NCBI RefSeq assembly: GCF_023336735.1
Contig: NZ_JAMBAQ010000001.1
Location: forward strand, 124,001-188,000
DNA length: 64,000 bases
DNA from: Moraxella oculi
GTDB taxonomy: Bacteria > Pseudomonadota > Gammaproteobacteria > Pseudomonadales > Moraxellaceae
Direction: 5' to 3'
The number at the start of each line of letters is the position of its first letter. Within the stretch, counting starts at the first letter, position 1. The translations under genes and the position numbers were made by a program. Shown piece after piece: positions 49,064 through 58,276 of the stretch. Under the pieces are notes generated by a model. It saw only the letters and a program-made list of their open reading frames with translations. It ran no database searches and was not told the DNA's origin.

Positions 49064-50161
49064 ATGTCAGGAAATACCATAGGGCGGCTTTTTACTGTAA
49101 CCACTTGTGGTGAGTCGCACGGCGTGGGGTTGATGGCGATTATTGATGGTGTACCACCCAATTTATCACTGTGTGAAGAAGATTTACAAATTGAATTAGA
49201 TCGTCGCAAGCCCGGCACAAGCAAATTTGCCACACAGCGTAAAGAAGCTGACAGGGTAGAAATCATCTCAGGGGTTTTTGAAGGTAAGACCACTGGTACT
49301 TCTATCGGATTACTCATTCGCAACACCGACCAAAAATCCAAAGATTATGGTAACATTGCAACCACTTTTCGCCCTAACCATGCTGATTACACTTATACGA
49401 TGAAATATGGTTTTAGGGATTATCGAGGTGGTGGGCGTTCATCTGCTCGTGAAACTGCGATGCGTGTAGCAGCAGGAGCGATTGCTAAAAAATATCTCAA
49501 ACAGCAGTGTGGCATGATCATTCGTGGCTGTGTTACACAAATCGGCAGTGAAAAAACGGAGAAATTGGACTGGGATATTGTAGATTCAAATCCATTTTTT
49601 TGTGGTGATGATGATGCAATCGTAAGATTTGAAAAACTCATCATGTCATTGCGAGAACAAGGAACAAGCTGTGGTGCTAAGATTGAGTTATATGCCCATA
49701 ATGTCCCTGTGGGTCTGGGCGAGCCTGTGTTTGACCGTCTTGATGCTGATATCGCCCATGCAATGATGTCAATTAATGCAGTTAAAGGCGTGGAGATTGG
49801 CGATGGCATGGCGGTTGCAGGGCAGTTTGGGCATCAGGTGCGAGATGAGTTAACCCCTGATGGCTTTACTGCCAATCATGCAGGTGGGATTTTGGGCGGA
49901 ATTTCAAGCGGTCAGACCATTAAAGTTACCATCGCACTAAAACCAACTGCCAGCATCACCACCGCTGGAAAAACCATCGATATTCAAGGAAACCCAACCG
50001 ACATCATTACCAAAGGAAGGCATGATCCTTGTGTTGGTGTGCGAGCTGTACCAATTGCTGAAAGCATGCTGGCAATCGTACTGATGGATCATCTGTTGCG
50101 TCATCGTGGTCAAAACAGTGATGTCATCAAGCCTTTCACACCGATTACAGAAATCATCTGA
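49064..50161 (+). CDS. aroC: Chorismate synthase
   Basis: AroC makes chorismate from EPSP with reduced FMN, the last common step of aromatic amino-acid synthesis. The 365-residue protein begins [19 protein letters not shown] and has the signatures [34 protein letters not shown] and [23 protein letters not shown] lies upstream; ATG 49064 is preferred to a GTG two codons before. It follows prmB by 77 bases. Confidence 0.96.
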   Translation: MSGNTIGRLFTVTTCGESHGVGLMAIIDGVPPNLSLCEEDLQIELDRRKPGTSKFATQRKEADRVEIISGVFEGKTTGTSIGLLIRNTDQKSKDYGNIATTFRPNHADYTYTMKYGFRDYRGGGRSSARETAMRVAAGAIAKKYLKQQCGMIIRGCVTQIGSEKTEKLDWDIVDSNPFFCGDDDAIVRFEKLIMSLREQGTSCGAKIELYAHNVPVGLGEPVFDRLDADIAHAMMSINAVKGVEIGDGMAVAGQFGHQVRDELTPDGFTANHAGGILGGISSGQTIKVTIALKPTASITTAGKTIDIQGNPTDIITKGRHDPCVGVRAVPIAESMLAIVLMDHLLRHRGQNSDVIKPFTPITEII

Positions 50162-50181
50162 ACATAGGAATTGGAAATGTT

Positions 50182-50556
50182 ATGAAAAAATTGCCATTTT
50201 TTGCCATATTGCTTGCAGTTGGTTTATCAAGCTGTGCTACTCAGACCAATCAAACCAATGGTTCAATGAGCAGCATTCGCACCACAATCATCAAATCAGC
50301 AATCGATACACGATGCCGTAGCGAATTGAACGCCAATCCTGTGTATGAAGCTGTATCGGTGTTGATGAGTAGTGAGCAAAAAAGCGTGTTGGAAAATAAA
50401 ACTTGTGGCTGTGTGTCAGACAAAGCGGCACAAAACATGACACTGACTGAAATCGGGCAAGCAACAATTGATCCAGATGCTCGTAAAAAATTGGTGAATA
50501 GGGCGGTCAAGCAGACTTTTAAAGCTTGTGCCAATGAACTATTAAAAAGTATTTGA
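50182..50556 (+). CDS. Small lipoprotein of unknown function
   Basis: The 124-residue protein has a lipoprotein signal with the lipobox LSSC (Cys18). Three more cysteines follow (TRCRSE, NKTCGCVSDKA region, KACANE). It starts 20 bases after the aroC stop, so it is likely cotranscribed with aroC. No family recognised. Confidence 0.65.
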   Translation: MKKLPFFAILLAVGLSSCATQTNQTNGSMSSIRTTIIKSAIDTRCRSELNANPVYEAVSVLMSSEQKSVLENKTCGCVSDKAAQNMTLTEIGQATIDPDARKKLVNRAVKQTFKACANELLKSI

Positions 50557-50596
50557 TGGTGGTTGATGATTGGTGTATCAGGATAAAAGTAGTCAT

Positions 50597-51097
50597 ATGT
50601 GCAATAAGGTCAATGCGTTTAGATTGCAATGGCTAAGATGCGTTTTATTGTCTGGCGTTGTTGGGTGGGTTGCTGGTTGTGATGATGCGACACCTCCTAC
50701 TCAAGAAGTTATCAAAACGCCCATTTTGGTAACAAAGGACCAACCTGTCATCTTATCAAAGGGTCGAATTAACATTCAAAACGAATGTCCAAAATTGGTA
50801 CAAAAACGCATTGATAGAACTTCCATTCTACGCCAAGAGCGAATTTTGGGTAATTCTTGTGATTATTTTATTTATCCAAATGTGGGCGAGACTGTGGGAG
50901 TGACTGTATCAGATGATCGCATGAAGCCTTACTTGGACATTCCTTATTATCATGATTTTGCCAATGGTGATTATGTGGTGGTAACGAGTGGTCGACATGT
51001 GATTCGCTTAGAGTATGACAGTTTGGAGCGTAAACCGAATGTGATGAATTATGTCCTAGAAGTAAACATTCGCCCAAATAAAAATAACAAATCATGA
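50597..51097 (+). CDS. Lipoprotein of unknown function
   Basis: From the ATG at 50597 the protein has 166 residues with a lipoprotein signal ending VAGC (Cys28). The mature domain, with NECPKLVQKRIDRTSI, RILGNSCDYFIYP and HVIRLEYDSLERKP, seems to be mostly beta strand. In-frame TTG and GTG starts lie nine and eight codons upstream. Third gene in a row on this strand after aroC; function unknown. Confidence 0.6.
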   Translation: MCNKVNAFRLQWLRCVLLSGVVGWVAGCDDATPPTQEVIKTPILVTKDQPVILSKGRINIQNECPKLVQKRIDRTSILRQERILGNSCDYFIYPNVGETVGVTVSDDRMKPYLDIPYYHDFANGDYVVVTSGRHVIRLEYDSLERKPNVMNYVLEVNIRPNKNNKS

Positions 51098-51153
51098 TGA
51101 CTTCCATCACTTGCACAAAAAATTGAAAAAATATGATTTTTTTAAAAAAACTA

Positions 51154-51181
51154 TTGACATAATTAAAAAATCAGCTATAAT
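51154..51181 (+). promoter_or_regulatory. Promoter of tRNA-Leu
   Basis: Consensus TTGACA (51154-51159) and TATAAT (51176-51181) with a 16-base spacer, 33 bases before the tRNA. Confidence 0.9.
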
Positions 51182-51214
51182 ACGCACCCATAAGCAGTTA
51201 GCTTAACCACTCAT

Positions 51215-51301
51215 GCCAGTGTGGTGAAATTGGTAGACACGACGGATTCAAAATCCGTTGCCCTTAAAAGCGTGTCGGTTCGAGTCCGACCACTGGTACC
51301 A
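51215..51301 (+). tRNA. tRNA-Leu (anticodon CAA)
   Basis: The acceptor arms GCCAGTG and CACTGGT pair, the D-arm contains TGGTAGACAC, and the anticodon loop TTCAAAA holds CAA at 51249-51251, reading UUG codons. A long variable arm typical of class II tRNAs (Leu, Ser) is followed by the T-arm with GGTTCGAGTCC. CCA is encoded at 51299-51301. A consensus promoter and a terminator flank it. Confidence 0.97.
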
Positions 51302-51304
51302 AAT

Positions 51305-51338
51305 AAAACCCTTGATTTTTCGAGGGTTTTTTTATTTT
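51305..51338 (+). terminator. Terminator after tRNA-Leu
   Basis: AAAACCCTTGA pairs with TCGAGGGTTTT (one G-U pair) around TTTT, followed by a T-rich tail. Confidence 0.85.
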
Positions 51339-51426
51339 TATATTGTTTGTTAATCTTGGTTATTTTATCCAGAATGAAATAATAAGCAGCGTTTAAATAA
51401 AAAGCCTAAGCACAAGCTTAAAATGA

Positions 51427-51755
51427 CTCTTACTCACTAAGCAGCAGTTTCCTGATATCTTACGATGTGAACAAAGTCTACTTCATTTAAAAGAGCGTGG
51501 CGGTCTGTATACCAACCAACACAGCAAAAAAATTGGTGATCAGTTATTATAGTTCAAGGAGTGATGAGTAAACGCCAAGCCGTCTATTTTCCGACAGAAC
51601 AAAAATTCGCATTAGACTTTATCATTCGATAGGGTTGTTTTGCTAAACATAGTGAAAATAATGAATATGAATTTTACCGCCAAACTGGTGAGTTTGGATC
51701 AGGTAGATACTTAAATATACCAAATATTGAAATGCCCAAAACTTTACAAAAATAA
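51427..51755 (+). pseudogene. Degraded coding remnants behind tRNA-Leu
   Basis: An open stretch from 51427 to a TAG at 51550-51552 reads KQQFPDILRCEQSLLHLKER and on to GDQLL. In another frame, AAGGAG and an ATG at 51564 begin MSKRQAVYFPTEQKFALDFI, broken by a TAG at 51630-51632 and continuing EYEFYRQTGEFGSGRYLNIP to a stop at 51753-51755. Composition looks protein-like, but stops and a frame change make it non-functional. Neither part is recognised. The rest of the gap (51756-52080) shows AT-rich sequence without a gene. Confidence 0.5.
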
Positions 51756-52080
51756 AAATCTACAAGTCGAATATCATATTTAACATAATATATATTATGC
51801 GAAGTATTAATAATTTGACCGAACAGATTCATCAATCAGTCAACTCATGAATGTCTTGGCTGTTGAAATTATCCAAACCAAATTCATCGCAATTGATCAG
51901 TAAGTTTTGATAAATGGTAAAGCCGATGACACTTGATTGCATAGCAAATATTGAATACCAAATGACTACCAACTAAAAAAAATGTGTCAGTTGGTTATTT
52001 GGTCTAGGATTTTTTGTGCTGTATGGGTATAATGAGCATGAAATTGCAAACATATTGTAAAAACCTTGTGAAGTTATTTT

Positions 52081-52845
52081 ATGAAAAATCTCCATCCGTT
52101 CATGACAGCAATCGTCATCGTCTCTTTTTATTCGCAAGCACATGCTGAACGACTGCCCGTGGATACCAATGCACGCCTAAGCATTGGATTGAATGTCAGT
52201 AAACACTCGGCAAATGCTTATAAAGCAAACAGCACATTTGTCATCGCTCCTCATGGTTTTTATGACAATCATCGCTGGTACATTGAAGGTGGTGAAGCGG
52301 GATTTTATCCCTATAAAGACAAGCATCATCACGCACGCATTGGCATGTCTTATGATGGCACAATGTTTGAGCCAAAACAGGCAGAACCAGCACTGCAAAA
52401 TCTCACCAAACGCCAAGCATCTGTCATGGCAATCGCCAGCTATATGTATGTCAGCCCCATTGGTGGATTTAGAGCAAAAATAGCCAAGGATGCACTGTCT
52501 CGACATGAAGGCATGACAATCACCCTTTCTCACATCAGTCGTTTTAACAAAGATAAAATGACTGTTTACCCATCATTTGGCATGGTTTGGCAAGATAAAA
52601 AATACAATGCTTATTATTATGGAATATCGAACGATGAAAGTCAGCGCACGGGGGTGGTGGCATATGATCCTAATGATGGCGTCATTCCTTTTGCTTCGGT
52701 ATTGGTGAATTATGACCTAAATGACAAAACCACCCTGTTTGCCAGTCAGCGTATCGAATGGTTGCCAAAAGCCATTAAAGACAGCCCTATGGTAGATGAT
52801 GAGATTGTCGGCATCACACGACTTGGCATCAACCGTAAATTTTAA
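52081..52845 (+). CDS. MipA/OmpV-family outer-membrane protein
   Basis: A 254-residue protein with a signal peptide (cleavage after SQAHA, near 22) and alternating beta-strand pattern. The C-terminal half has the MipA/OmpV signature elements YPSFGMVWQDKKYNAYYYGI, SQRTGVVAYDPNDG and the ending DSPMVDDEIVGITRLGINRKF. Members form small outer-membrane barrels; E. coli MipA bridges murein synthase and lytic transglycosylase. The exact role here is not deducible. Confidence 0.78.
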   Translation: MKNLHPFMTAIVIVSFYSQAHAERLPVDTNARLSIGLNVSKHSANAYKANSTFVIAPHGFYDNHRWYIEGGEAGFYPYKDKHHHARIGMSYDGTMFEPKQAEPALQNLTKRQASVMAIASYMYVSPIGGFRAKIAKDALSRHEGMTITLSHISRFNKDKMTVYPSFGMVWQDKKYNAYYYGISNDESQRTGVVAYDPNDGVIPFASVLVNYDLNDKTTLFASQRIEWLPKAIKDSPMVDDEIVGITRLGINRKF

Positions 52846-52895
52846 GATCAATGGCATGTGCCAAATGGTTGATGTGATAAAATCTAAATATATAA

Positions 52896-52921
52896 AAAAA
52901 GACGGTAATGACCGTCTTTTT
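52896..52921. terminator. Bidirectional terminator between the MipA-like gene and aceF
   Basis: AAAAAGACGGT (52896-52906) pairs with ACCGTCTTTTT (52911-52921) around AATG. Confidence 0.88.
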
Positions 52922-52933
52922 ATATGAGTAGGT

Positions 52934-54580
52934 TTACAATAATATTTTGCGTGGATCAGCAAGTAATTTGGCAACATATCTTGTAAACACTGCCGCATCG
53001 GCACCGTTAATTGTGCGATGGTCATATGACAAGGATAGTGGCAACATCAATCTTGGCTCAAACTCCTTACCATTCCAGCGTGGCTGATAAGTTGATTCAG
53101 AAATGCCCAAGATGGCCACCTGCGGATGGTTGACCAGTGGTGTAAAATATGTGCCGCCCATATTACCTTGCGATGAGATGGTGAATGAAGCACCTTGCAG
53201 TTCTTTGGCGGTCAGTTTTTTATCTCGTGCTTTTTTGGCAAGCTCACCAATTTCAATGGCAAGTTGACGAATACCCTTGCTTTGTGCATCACGAATCACA
53301 GGGACAATCAGACCATCATCAGTAGCCACAGCAATGCCCATATGTACAGATTTGCGAATGATCATTTGGGTATTGTCATCAGACACATGACTATTGAATT
53401 TAGGGTGTTGTGTTAATGCATATGCTACCGCTTTGACAATGAATGCCAAAATGGTGAGACCCACGCCTTGAGCCTTAAATTCAGCTTTCAGTTCATTACG
53501 CATGGCTTCAGTGTCTGTGATGTCCGCCAAATCAAACTGCGTTACTTGTGGCAATAGCGTATTAAGATTAAGTTGCGGGATTGATACCTTTTGTAGGCGT
53601 GTCAAATCCTGAACTTCAATTTCACCCCAAATCTCTTTATTGCTCATGTCTGGCAATGGTGGCAAGCTCACTGCTGAACCAGCATTGGCACTTGCTGCCG
53701 CTTTTGGTGTGCTGGCACCTGTCATGACTGACTTGACATGATTGAATAAATCTTCTTTTAAGATGCGACCGTGAATGGCCGTGCCTTTGACAGTGCTGAT
53801 ATCCACACCCAGTTCACGCGCCAATTTGCGTACCGCAGGACCAGCGTGAACATTGCGTGCTTTTTCATTGACTTGATCTTCAGGCAACTTTTGGGTGCTT
53901 TGAGATTGAGTGGGCTTACTGCTTGGCTTTTCAAGCGTTGCTTGAGTTTGCTGAGATGACACCTCCACATTCTTAGAGGGCGCAGTTGCCACATCAGTTG
54001 CACTTGATACCCCTGCCGACTTGATGGCAATGAAGTCTTGACCGTGAGACACACTGTCACCCACTGCCACCAAAATTTTCTCAACCTGACCGCTGGCAGG
54101 TGCTGGCACTTCCACAGAAGCTTTATCAGATTCCACCAACAGTAATGGCTGACCTTCTGTAACATCATCACCGACGACCACCATGATCTCAGCAATCTCT
54201 GCCGACTCCACGCCCAAATCTGGCAATTGATAAGTCTGGCTGCCAGTAACGGCGACGGCCACCGAATCATCAGTCGCATTAGAATTGGCGTTTTGTGCGG
54301 TTTCGACTGGTGCCTCTTCTAATACAGAAACGGGGCTGTCAGCTGATGGTGCGTCTGATGATTCAACACTCATCAGCACACTACCCTCACTGACATTATC
54401 ACCCACACTGATGCTAATAGCAACCACCTTGCCTGAGATGGGCGATGGTATCTCAACCGACGCCTTATCTGACTCAACTAAGATGATGTTGTCATTCTCA
54501 TGAATGACATCACCAACCTTAACCATAATTTCAGCAACCTCTGCTGATTCCACACCCAAATCGGGGGCTTTGATTTCCAT
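52934..54580 (-). CDS. aceF: Pyruvate dehydrogenase E2, dihydrolipoamide acetyltransferase
   Basis: E2 is the core of the pyruvate dehydrogenase complex. The 548-residue protein has two lipoyl domains (about 1-75 and 117-190), each with the lipoylated lysine in ESDKASVE. Flexible Ala/Pro/Ser linkers follow, then a subunit-binding domain (AGPAVRKLARELGVD, about 240-275) and the acetyltransferase core ending in SYDHRTINGADAAVF with the catalytic histidine. ATG 54580 follows GGAGAATGTG. aceE lies 12 bases upstream; E3 (lpd) is not present. Confidence 0.95.
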   Translation of the reverse strand: MEIKAPDLGVESAEVAEIMVKVGDVIHENDNIILVESDKASVEIPSPISGKVVAISISVGDNVSEGSVLMSVESSDAPSADSPVSVLEEAPVETAQNANSNATDDSVAVAVTGSQTYQLPDLGVESAEIAEIMVVVGDDVTEGQPLLLVESDKASVEVPAPASGQVEKILVAVGDSVSHGQDFIAIKSAGVSSATDVATAPSKNVEVSSQQTQATLEKPSSKPTQSQSTQKLPEDQVNEKARNVHAGPAVRKLARELGVDISTVKGTAIHGRILKEDLFNHVKSVMTGASTPKAAASANAGSAVSLPPLPDMSNKEIWGEIEVQDLTRLQKVSIPQLNLNTLLPQVTQFDLADITDTEAMRNELKAEFKAQGVGLTILAFIVKAVAYALTQHPKFNSHVSDDNTQMIIRKSVHMGIAVATDDGLIVPVIRDAQSKGIRQLAIEIGELAKKARDKKLTAKELQGASFTISSQGNMGGTYFTPLVNHPQVAILGISESTYQPRWNGKEFEPRLMLPLSLSYDHRTINGADAAVFTRYVAKLLADPRKILL

Positions 54581-54592
54581 CACATTCTCCTA

Positions 54593-57430
54593 TTATTTGG
54601 GTTGTTTGGTTGATTCTTGAATGCCTGTATCGTTCAGTAGTGCCGCATCTGCTTTATCTTCGCTACGACCCTCTTGATCAATGGCATCATCATTTTCTTC
54701 AATCAGCTCTGGCACAGGATTTGGCTCTCTGACGACCTTTGGTGCTGGTGCGTCTGGGAAAAAGTCATACTGTGGCTGTGGTTGCCATGCTGGCCGTTGA
54801 TCAGCATCAATATCAAAGCTGTTGATGGCATCTTGCACCAAGCGAACATCAATCTCACCTTCATCTGCCAGCTTTTTCAATGTCGCCACCACAATGTGCT
54901 CCGCATTCACATTGAAAAAGCTGCGAAGTTTGGCACGAGAATCCGAACGACCAAAACCATCTGTACCCAAGGTAACATAAGGACGAGCGTCTGGCAACCA
55001 ACCACGAATCTGTTCTGAATAGTTACGCATGTAATCCGTTGCTGCCACCACGACGCCTTTATGTGGTGCAAGTTGTTTGGTAACCCATGGAGTCTTAGGT
55101 TCTTCGGTTGGGTGCAGGCGATTGTAATCATCACATGCCATGCCGTCACGAGTCAGCTCATTAAAGCTGGTAACACTCCATACATTTGCCGTGATGCCAA
55201 AGTCGTCTTTTAAGATGCGAGCGGCTTTTTGTACTTCACGCAAGATGACGCCAGACCCCAATAACTGTACCTGAGCTGAACCGTTGTCCTCTAATAGGTA
55301 CATACCGCGCTTAATGCCTTCTTCGACACCTTCTGGCATGGCTGCATGTTCATAGTTTTCATTCATCAAAGTGATGTAGTAGTAAACACGCTCACCTTCG
55401 CCATACATGCGACGCAAACCATCGTGCATCACTACGGCAAGCTCATAACCATAACATGGATCATAGGTTACGCAGTTTGGTACTGTACCAAACAAGATGT
55501 GGCTATGACCATCTTGGTGTTGTAAGCCCTCACCGTTTAGGGTGGTACGACCTGCTGTAGCACCAAATAAGAAACCCTGTGCTTGACAATCGCCAGCCGC
55601 CCAAGCCAAATCACCGATACGCTGGAATCCAAACATAGAATAATAAATATACATTGGAATCATTGGCAAGGCATTCACAGAATAGCTGGTTGCTAACGCA
55701 ATCCACGCACTCATGGCACCCGCTTCGTTAATGCCTTCTTCTAGCATGTGGCCGTCTTTGGCTTCACGATAACCCATCAAGGCTTCGGCGTCTTCAGCAA
55801 CATAGTTTTGACCAGATGATGAGTAAATGCCCAATTGACGGAACATGCCTTCTAAACCAAAAGTGCGAGCTTCATCTGGAACGATTGGCACGACATATTT
55901 GTTAAGTGCTTTGTCTTTAAGTAATGCAGACAGTAGGCGAACAAAGACCATCGTGGTAGATTGCTCTTTGCCTTTTGAACCTTGTAACACTTGGTCAAAA
56001 ATGGACAATTCAGGAATTTGTAGTGGAATGTGGCCACTGCGACGCGCTGGCAAATGCCCGCCTAATGACTCACGACGACCCATCAGATACTTATATTCTG
56101 GACTGTCTTCACTTGGACGATAAAACGGCAGTTCTTTTAGTTGTTCGTCAGTCAATGGCAAATCAAAACGATCACGGAAATATTTGAGTCCGCTTTCGTC
56201 AATTTTTTTGATTTGGTGTGCTTTATTGACCGATTGAATCTGATTGGACAGACCATATCCCTTGACTGTTTTTACTAAGATGACGGTTGGCTGATCTTTG
56301 GTCTTCATGGCCTCAGCATATGCCGCATAGACTTTCTTTGGATCATGACCGCCACGATTTAGGTACATAAGATCTTCATCTGACCAATCTTTAACCATTT
56401 CTTCAAGTTCTGGGTATTTGCCAAAGAACTCTTTGCGAACAAACGCCCCATCACGAGCGGTGTATAGTTGATATTCGCCATCAACCACTTCTTCCATACG
56501 CTTTTTAAGAGCTCCTGAACTGTCTTTGGCAAGCAGCGAATCCCAATGGTCGCCCCAAATAACTTTGATCACACGCCAACCAGCACCACGGAATACCGAT
56601 TCAAGCTCTTGAATGATTTTACCGTTGCCACGCACAGGGCCGTCAAGTCGTTGTAAATTACAATTAATGACCCAAATAAGATTATCTAACTTTTCACGAC
56701 CTGCCATTGAGATGGCACCTAAGCTTTCAGGTTCGTCTGTCTCCCCATCGCCCAAGAATGCCCAAACTTTGCGATCTTCATCTTTAATCAAGCCACGATT
56801 TGTCAGATATTTTTGATTGCGTGCTTGATAGATTGACATCAATGGGCCCAGACCCATGGATACGGTCGGAAATTGCCAATAATCAGGCATCAAGTATGGA
56901 TGTGGGTAGCTTGATAGACCTTTACCATCGACCTCACGGCGGAAATTCTCTAGTTGTTCTTCGCTCAATCGACCTTCTAAGAATGAACGAGCATACATGC
57001 CTGGTGCGCCATGACCTTGATAATAAATCATATCGCCACCGTGATTTTCGCTCGGTGCACGCCAAAAATGGTTGAATCCTGTTTCATAAAGTGTGGCACT
57101 GGATGCAAAAGTTGCCAAATGCCCACCCAAATCATCATTGTTTTTGTTAGCACGCATCACCATCGCAAGTGCATTATAACGAATCAACGCACGCAATTTG
57201 CGTTCCATGAATAAATCGCCTGGATAAGTAGGTTCGTCCTCTACAGGGATTGTGTTGATGTAGGCGGTATCCAAGCGGTTGAAAGGCAACCCCTCTTGTA
57301 CAGCCATGTTGTATAATGATTTTAATAGGAATTGTGCACGGTCTTTATCGGCATTCTTAATGACCGATTCAAACGCATCCAACCATTCTTGGGTTTCAAT
57401 ATGGTCGGGATCTTTATAATAGGTTGTCAT
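54593..57430 (-). CDS. aceE: Pyruvate dehydrogenase E1, homodimeric type
   Basis: E1 decarboxylates pyruvate with thiamine diphosphate and loads the acetyl group on E2. The 945-residue protein contains the TPP motif AFLGDGETDEPES and NLQRLDGPVRGN, SYPHPYLMPDYWQFPT, and ends its conserved part at AINSFDIDADQRP. About 57 further residues, acidic and proline-rich (FFPDAPAPKVVREPNPVPE and on), extend beyond the normal end; E. coli AceE has 887. First gene of aceE-aceF, read from the promoter at 57570-57598. Confidence 0.95.
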   Translation of the reverse strand: MTTYYKDPDHIETQEWLDAFESVIKNADKDRAQFLLKSLYNMAVQEGLPFNRLDTAYINTIPVEDEPTYPGDLFMERKLRALIRYNALAMVMRANKNNDDLGGHLATFASSATLYETGFNHFWRAPSENHGGDMIYYQGHGAPGMYARSFLEGRLSEEQLENFRREVDGKGLSSYPHPYLMPDYWQFPTVSMGLGPLMSIYQARNQKYLTNRGLIKDEDRKVWAFLGDGETDEPESLGAISMAGREKLDNLIWVINCNLQRLDGPVRGNGKIIQELESVFRGAGWRVIKVIWGDHWDSLLAKDSSGALKKRMEEVVDGEYQLYTARDGAFVRKEFFGKYPELEEMVKDWSDEDLMYLNRGGHDPKKVYAAYAEAMKTKDQPTVILVKTVKGYGLSNQIQSVNKAHQIKKIDESGLKYFRDRFDLPLTDEQLKELPFYRPSEDSPEYKYLMGRRESLGGHLPARRSGHIPLQIPELSIFDQVLQGSKGKEQSTTMVFVRLLSALLKDKALNKYVVPIVPDEARTFGLEGMFRQLGIYSSSGQNYVAEDAEALMGYREAKDGHMLEEGINEAGAMSAWIALATSYSVNALPMIPMYIYYSMFGFQRIGDLAWAAGDCQAQGFLFGATAGRTTLNGEGLQHQDGHSHILFGTVPNCVTYDPCYGYELAVVMHDGLRRMYGEGERVYYYITLMNENYEHAAMPEGVEEGIKRGMYLLEDNGSAQVQLLGSGVILREVQKAARILKDDFGITANVWSVTSFNELTRDGMACDDYNRLHPTEEPKTPWVTKQLAPHKGVVVAATDYMRNYSEQIRGWLPDARPYVTLGTDGFGRSDSRAKLRSFFNVNAEHIVVATLKKLADEGEIDVRLVQDAINSFDIDADQRPAWQPQPQYDFFPDAPAPKVVREPNPVPELIEENDDAIDQEGRSEDKADAALLNDTGIQESTKQPK

Positions 57431-57556
57431 AAAGTTATCCTGGTTGAAATTTGCCTAAGTTAGCGAAGAAAATAAGCGTGATGCCATTTTTTTATGAAAA
57501 ATTATGCCAAAATGTGGCCATGCCTCATGACAAAAAATGACAAATCACAAACTTTA

Positions 57557-57598
57557 AATACCAATGGGTATTATAAAGACTTTTTTGCAAAATGTTTA
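57557..57598 (-). promoter_or_regulatory. aceE promoter with overlapping palindrome
   Basis: On the minus strand TAAACA (57598-57593) and TATAAT (57575-57570) are 17 bases apart. A perfect inverted repeat, AATACC (57557-57562) and GGTATT (57567-57572) with a four-base spacer, covers the end of the -10 and the start region, a typical repressor position. Confidence 0.6.
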
Positions 57599-57722
57599 TT
57601 GCTTTTAGAAAATACTAAAATTCTCACTATTTTCTAATAAAATAATCATTTCAAATCAGTATATTATAGCACATTTTTTGTGAGTAAATAAGAATTATCC
57701 TTATTTACTCATTTTTTTTAAT

Positions 57723-57755
57723 AAAAAAACCGACAAGCATCATTGCTCATCGGTT
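57723..57755 (-). terminator. Terminator of the bacterioferritin genes
   Basis: On the minus strand AACCGATGAGCA pairs with TGCTTGTCGGTT around a four-base loop and is followed by seven T residues. The rest of the gap to aceE (57431-57722) holds the aceE promoter. Confidence 0.8.
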
Positions 57756-57774
57756 GTGGCAGTCAAATGGACAA

Positions 57775-58248
57775 TCATTCATCACCAGTTTGTGATTGGA
57801 TGTAGTTTTGAGACCCCATGCTGTCGATTTTTTCTAACTGAGTTTCTAGCCAATCATGGTGCTCTTCGTTGCCATCTTTGAGCTTGGTGAGTATCTCACG
57901 AGAAACAAAGTCTTGTTTTTGTTCGCACAGGGCAATCGCATTGACCAACACTTCGTGCTTTTTACATTCCAGTCTTGTATCACAAGCCAAAATCTCTTCA
58001 ACAGTCTCGCCAATCAAAAGCTTGCCCAGCTCTTGTAGGTTTGGCAGACCCTCTAAAAACAAGATGCGTTCAATCAGTACATCAGACCATTTCATTTCCT
58101 GAATGGACTGTTTATAAAAAGCCTCATTGAGTTCGCCTAAGCCCCAATTTTTCACGATGCGCGCATGTAAAAAATACTGGTTGATGGCAATCAAAGACTG
58201 ACCCAATACGGCGTTTAATGCACGAATGACTTCTTTATCCCCTTTCAT
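57775..58248 (-). CDS. bfr: Bacterioferritin, heme-binding subunit lacking the ferroxidase centre
   Basis: Bacterioferritin stores iron in a 24-subunit shell. This 157-residue subunit keeps Met52 (QEMKWSD), the heme ligand between subunit pairs. Against E. coli numbering it has lost ferroxidase ligands: Glu18 is Ser ([11 protein letters not shown]), His54 is Trp, and Glu127 is Asn (DGNEEHHDW); Glu51, Glu94 and His130 remain. The neighbouring subunit is the reverse, so a mixed shell with separate heme and oxidase subunits is likely, as described in Neisseria and Pseudomonas. It lies 28 bases after that gene. Confidence 0.9.
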   Translation of the reverse strand: MKGDKEVIRALNAVLGQSLIAINQYFLHARIVKNWGLGELNEAFYKQSIQEMKWSDVLIERILFLEGLPNLQELGKLLIGETVEEILACDTRLECKKHEVLVNAIALCEQKQDFVSREILTKLKDGNEEHHDWLETQLEKIDSMGSQNYIQSQTGDE

Positions 58249-58276
58249 GATGATTTTTCCTATGTGTTATGAATGA

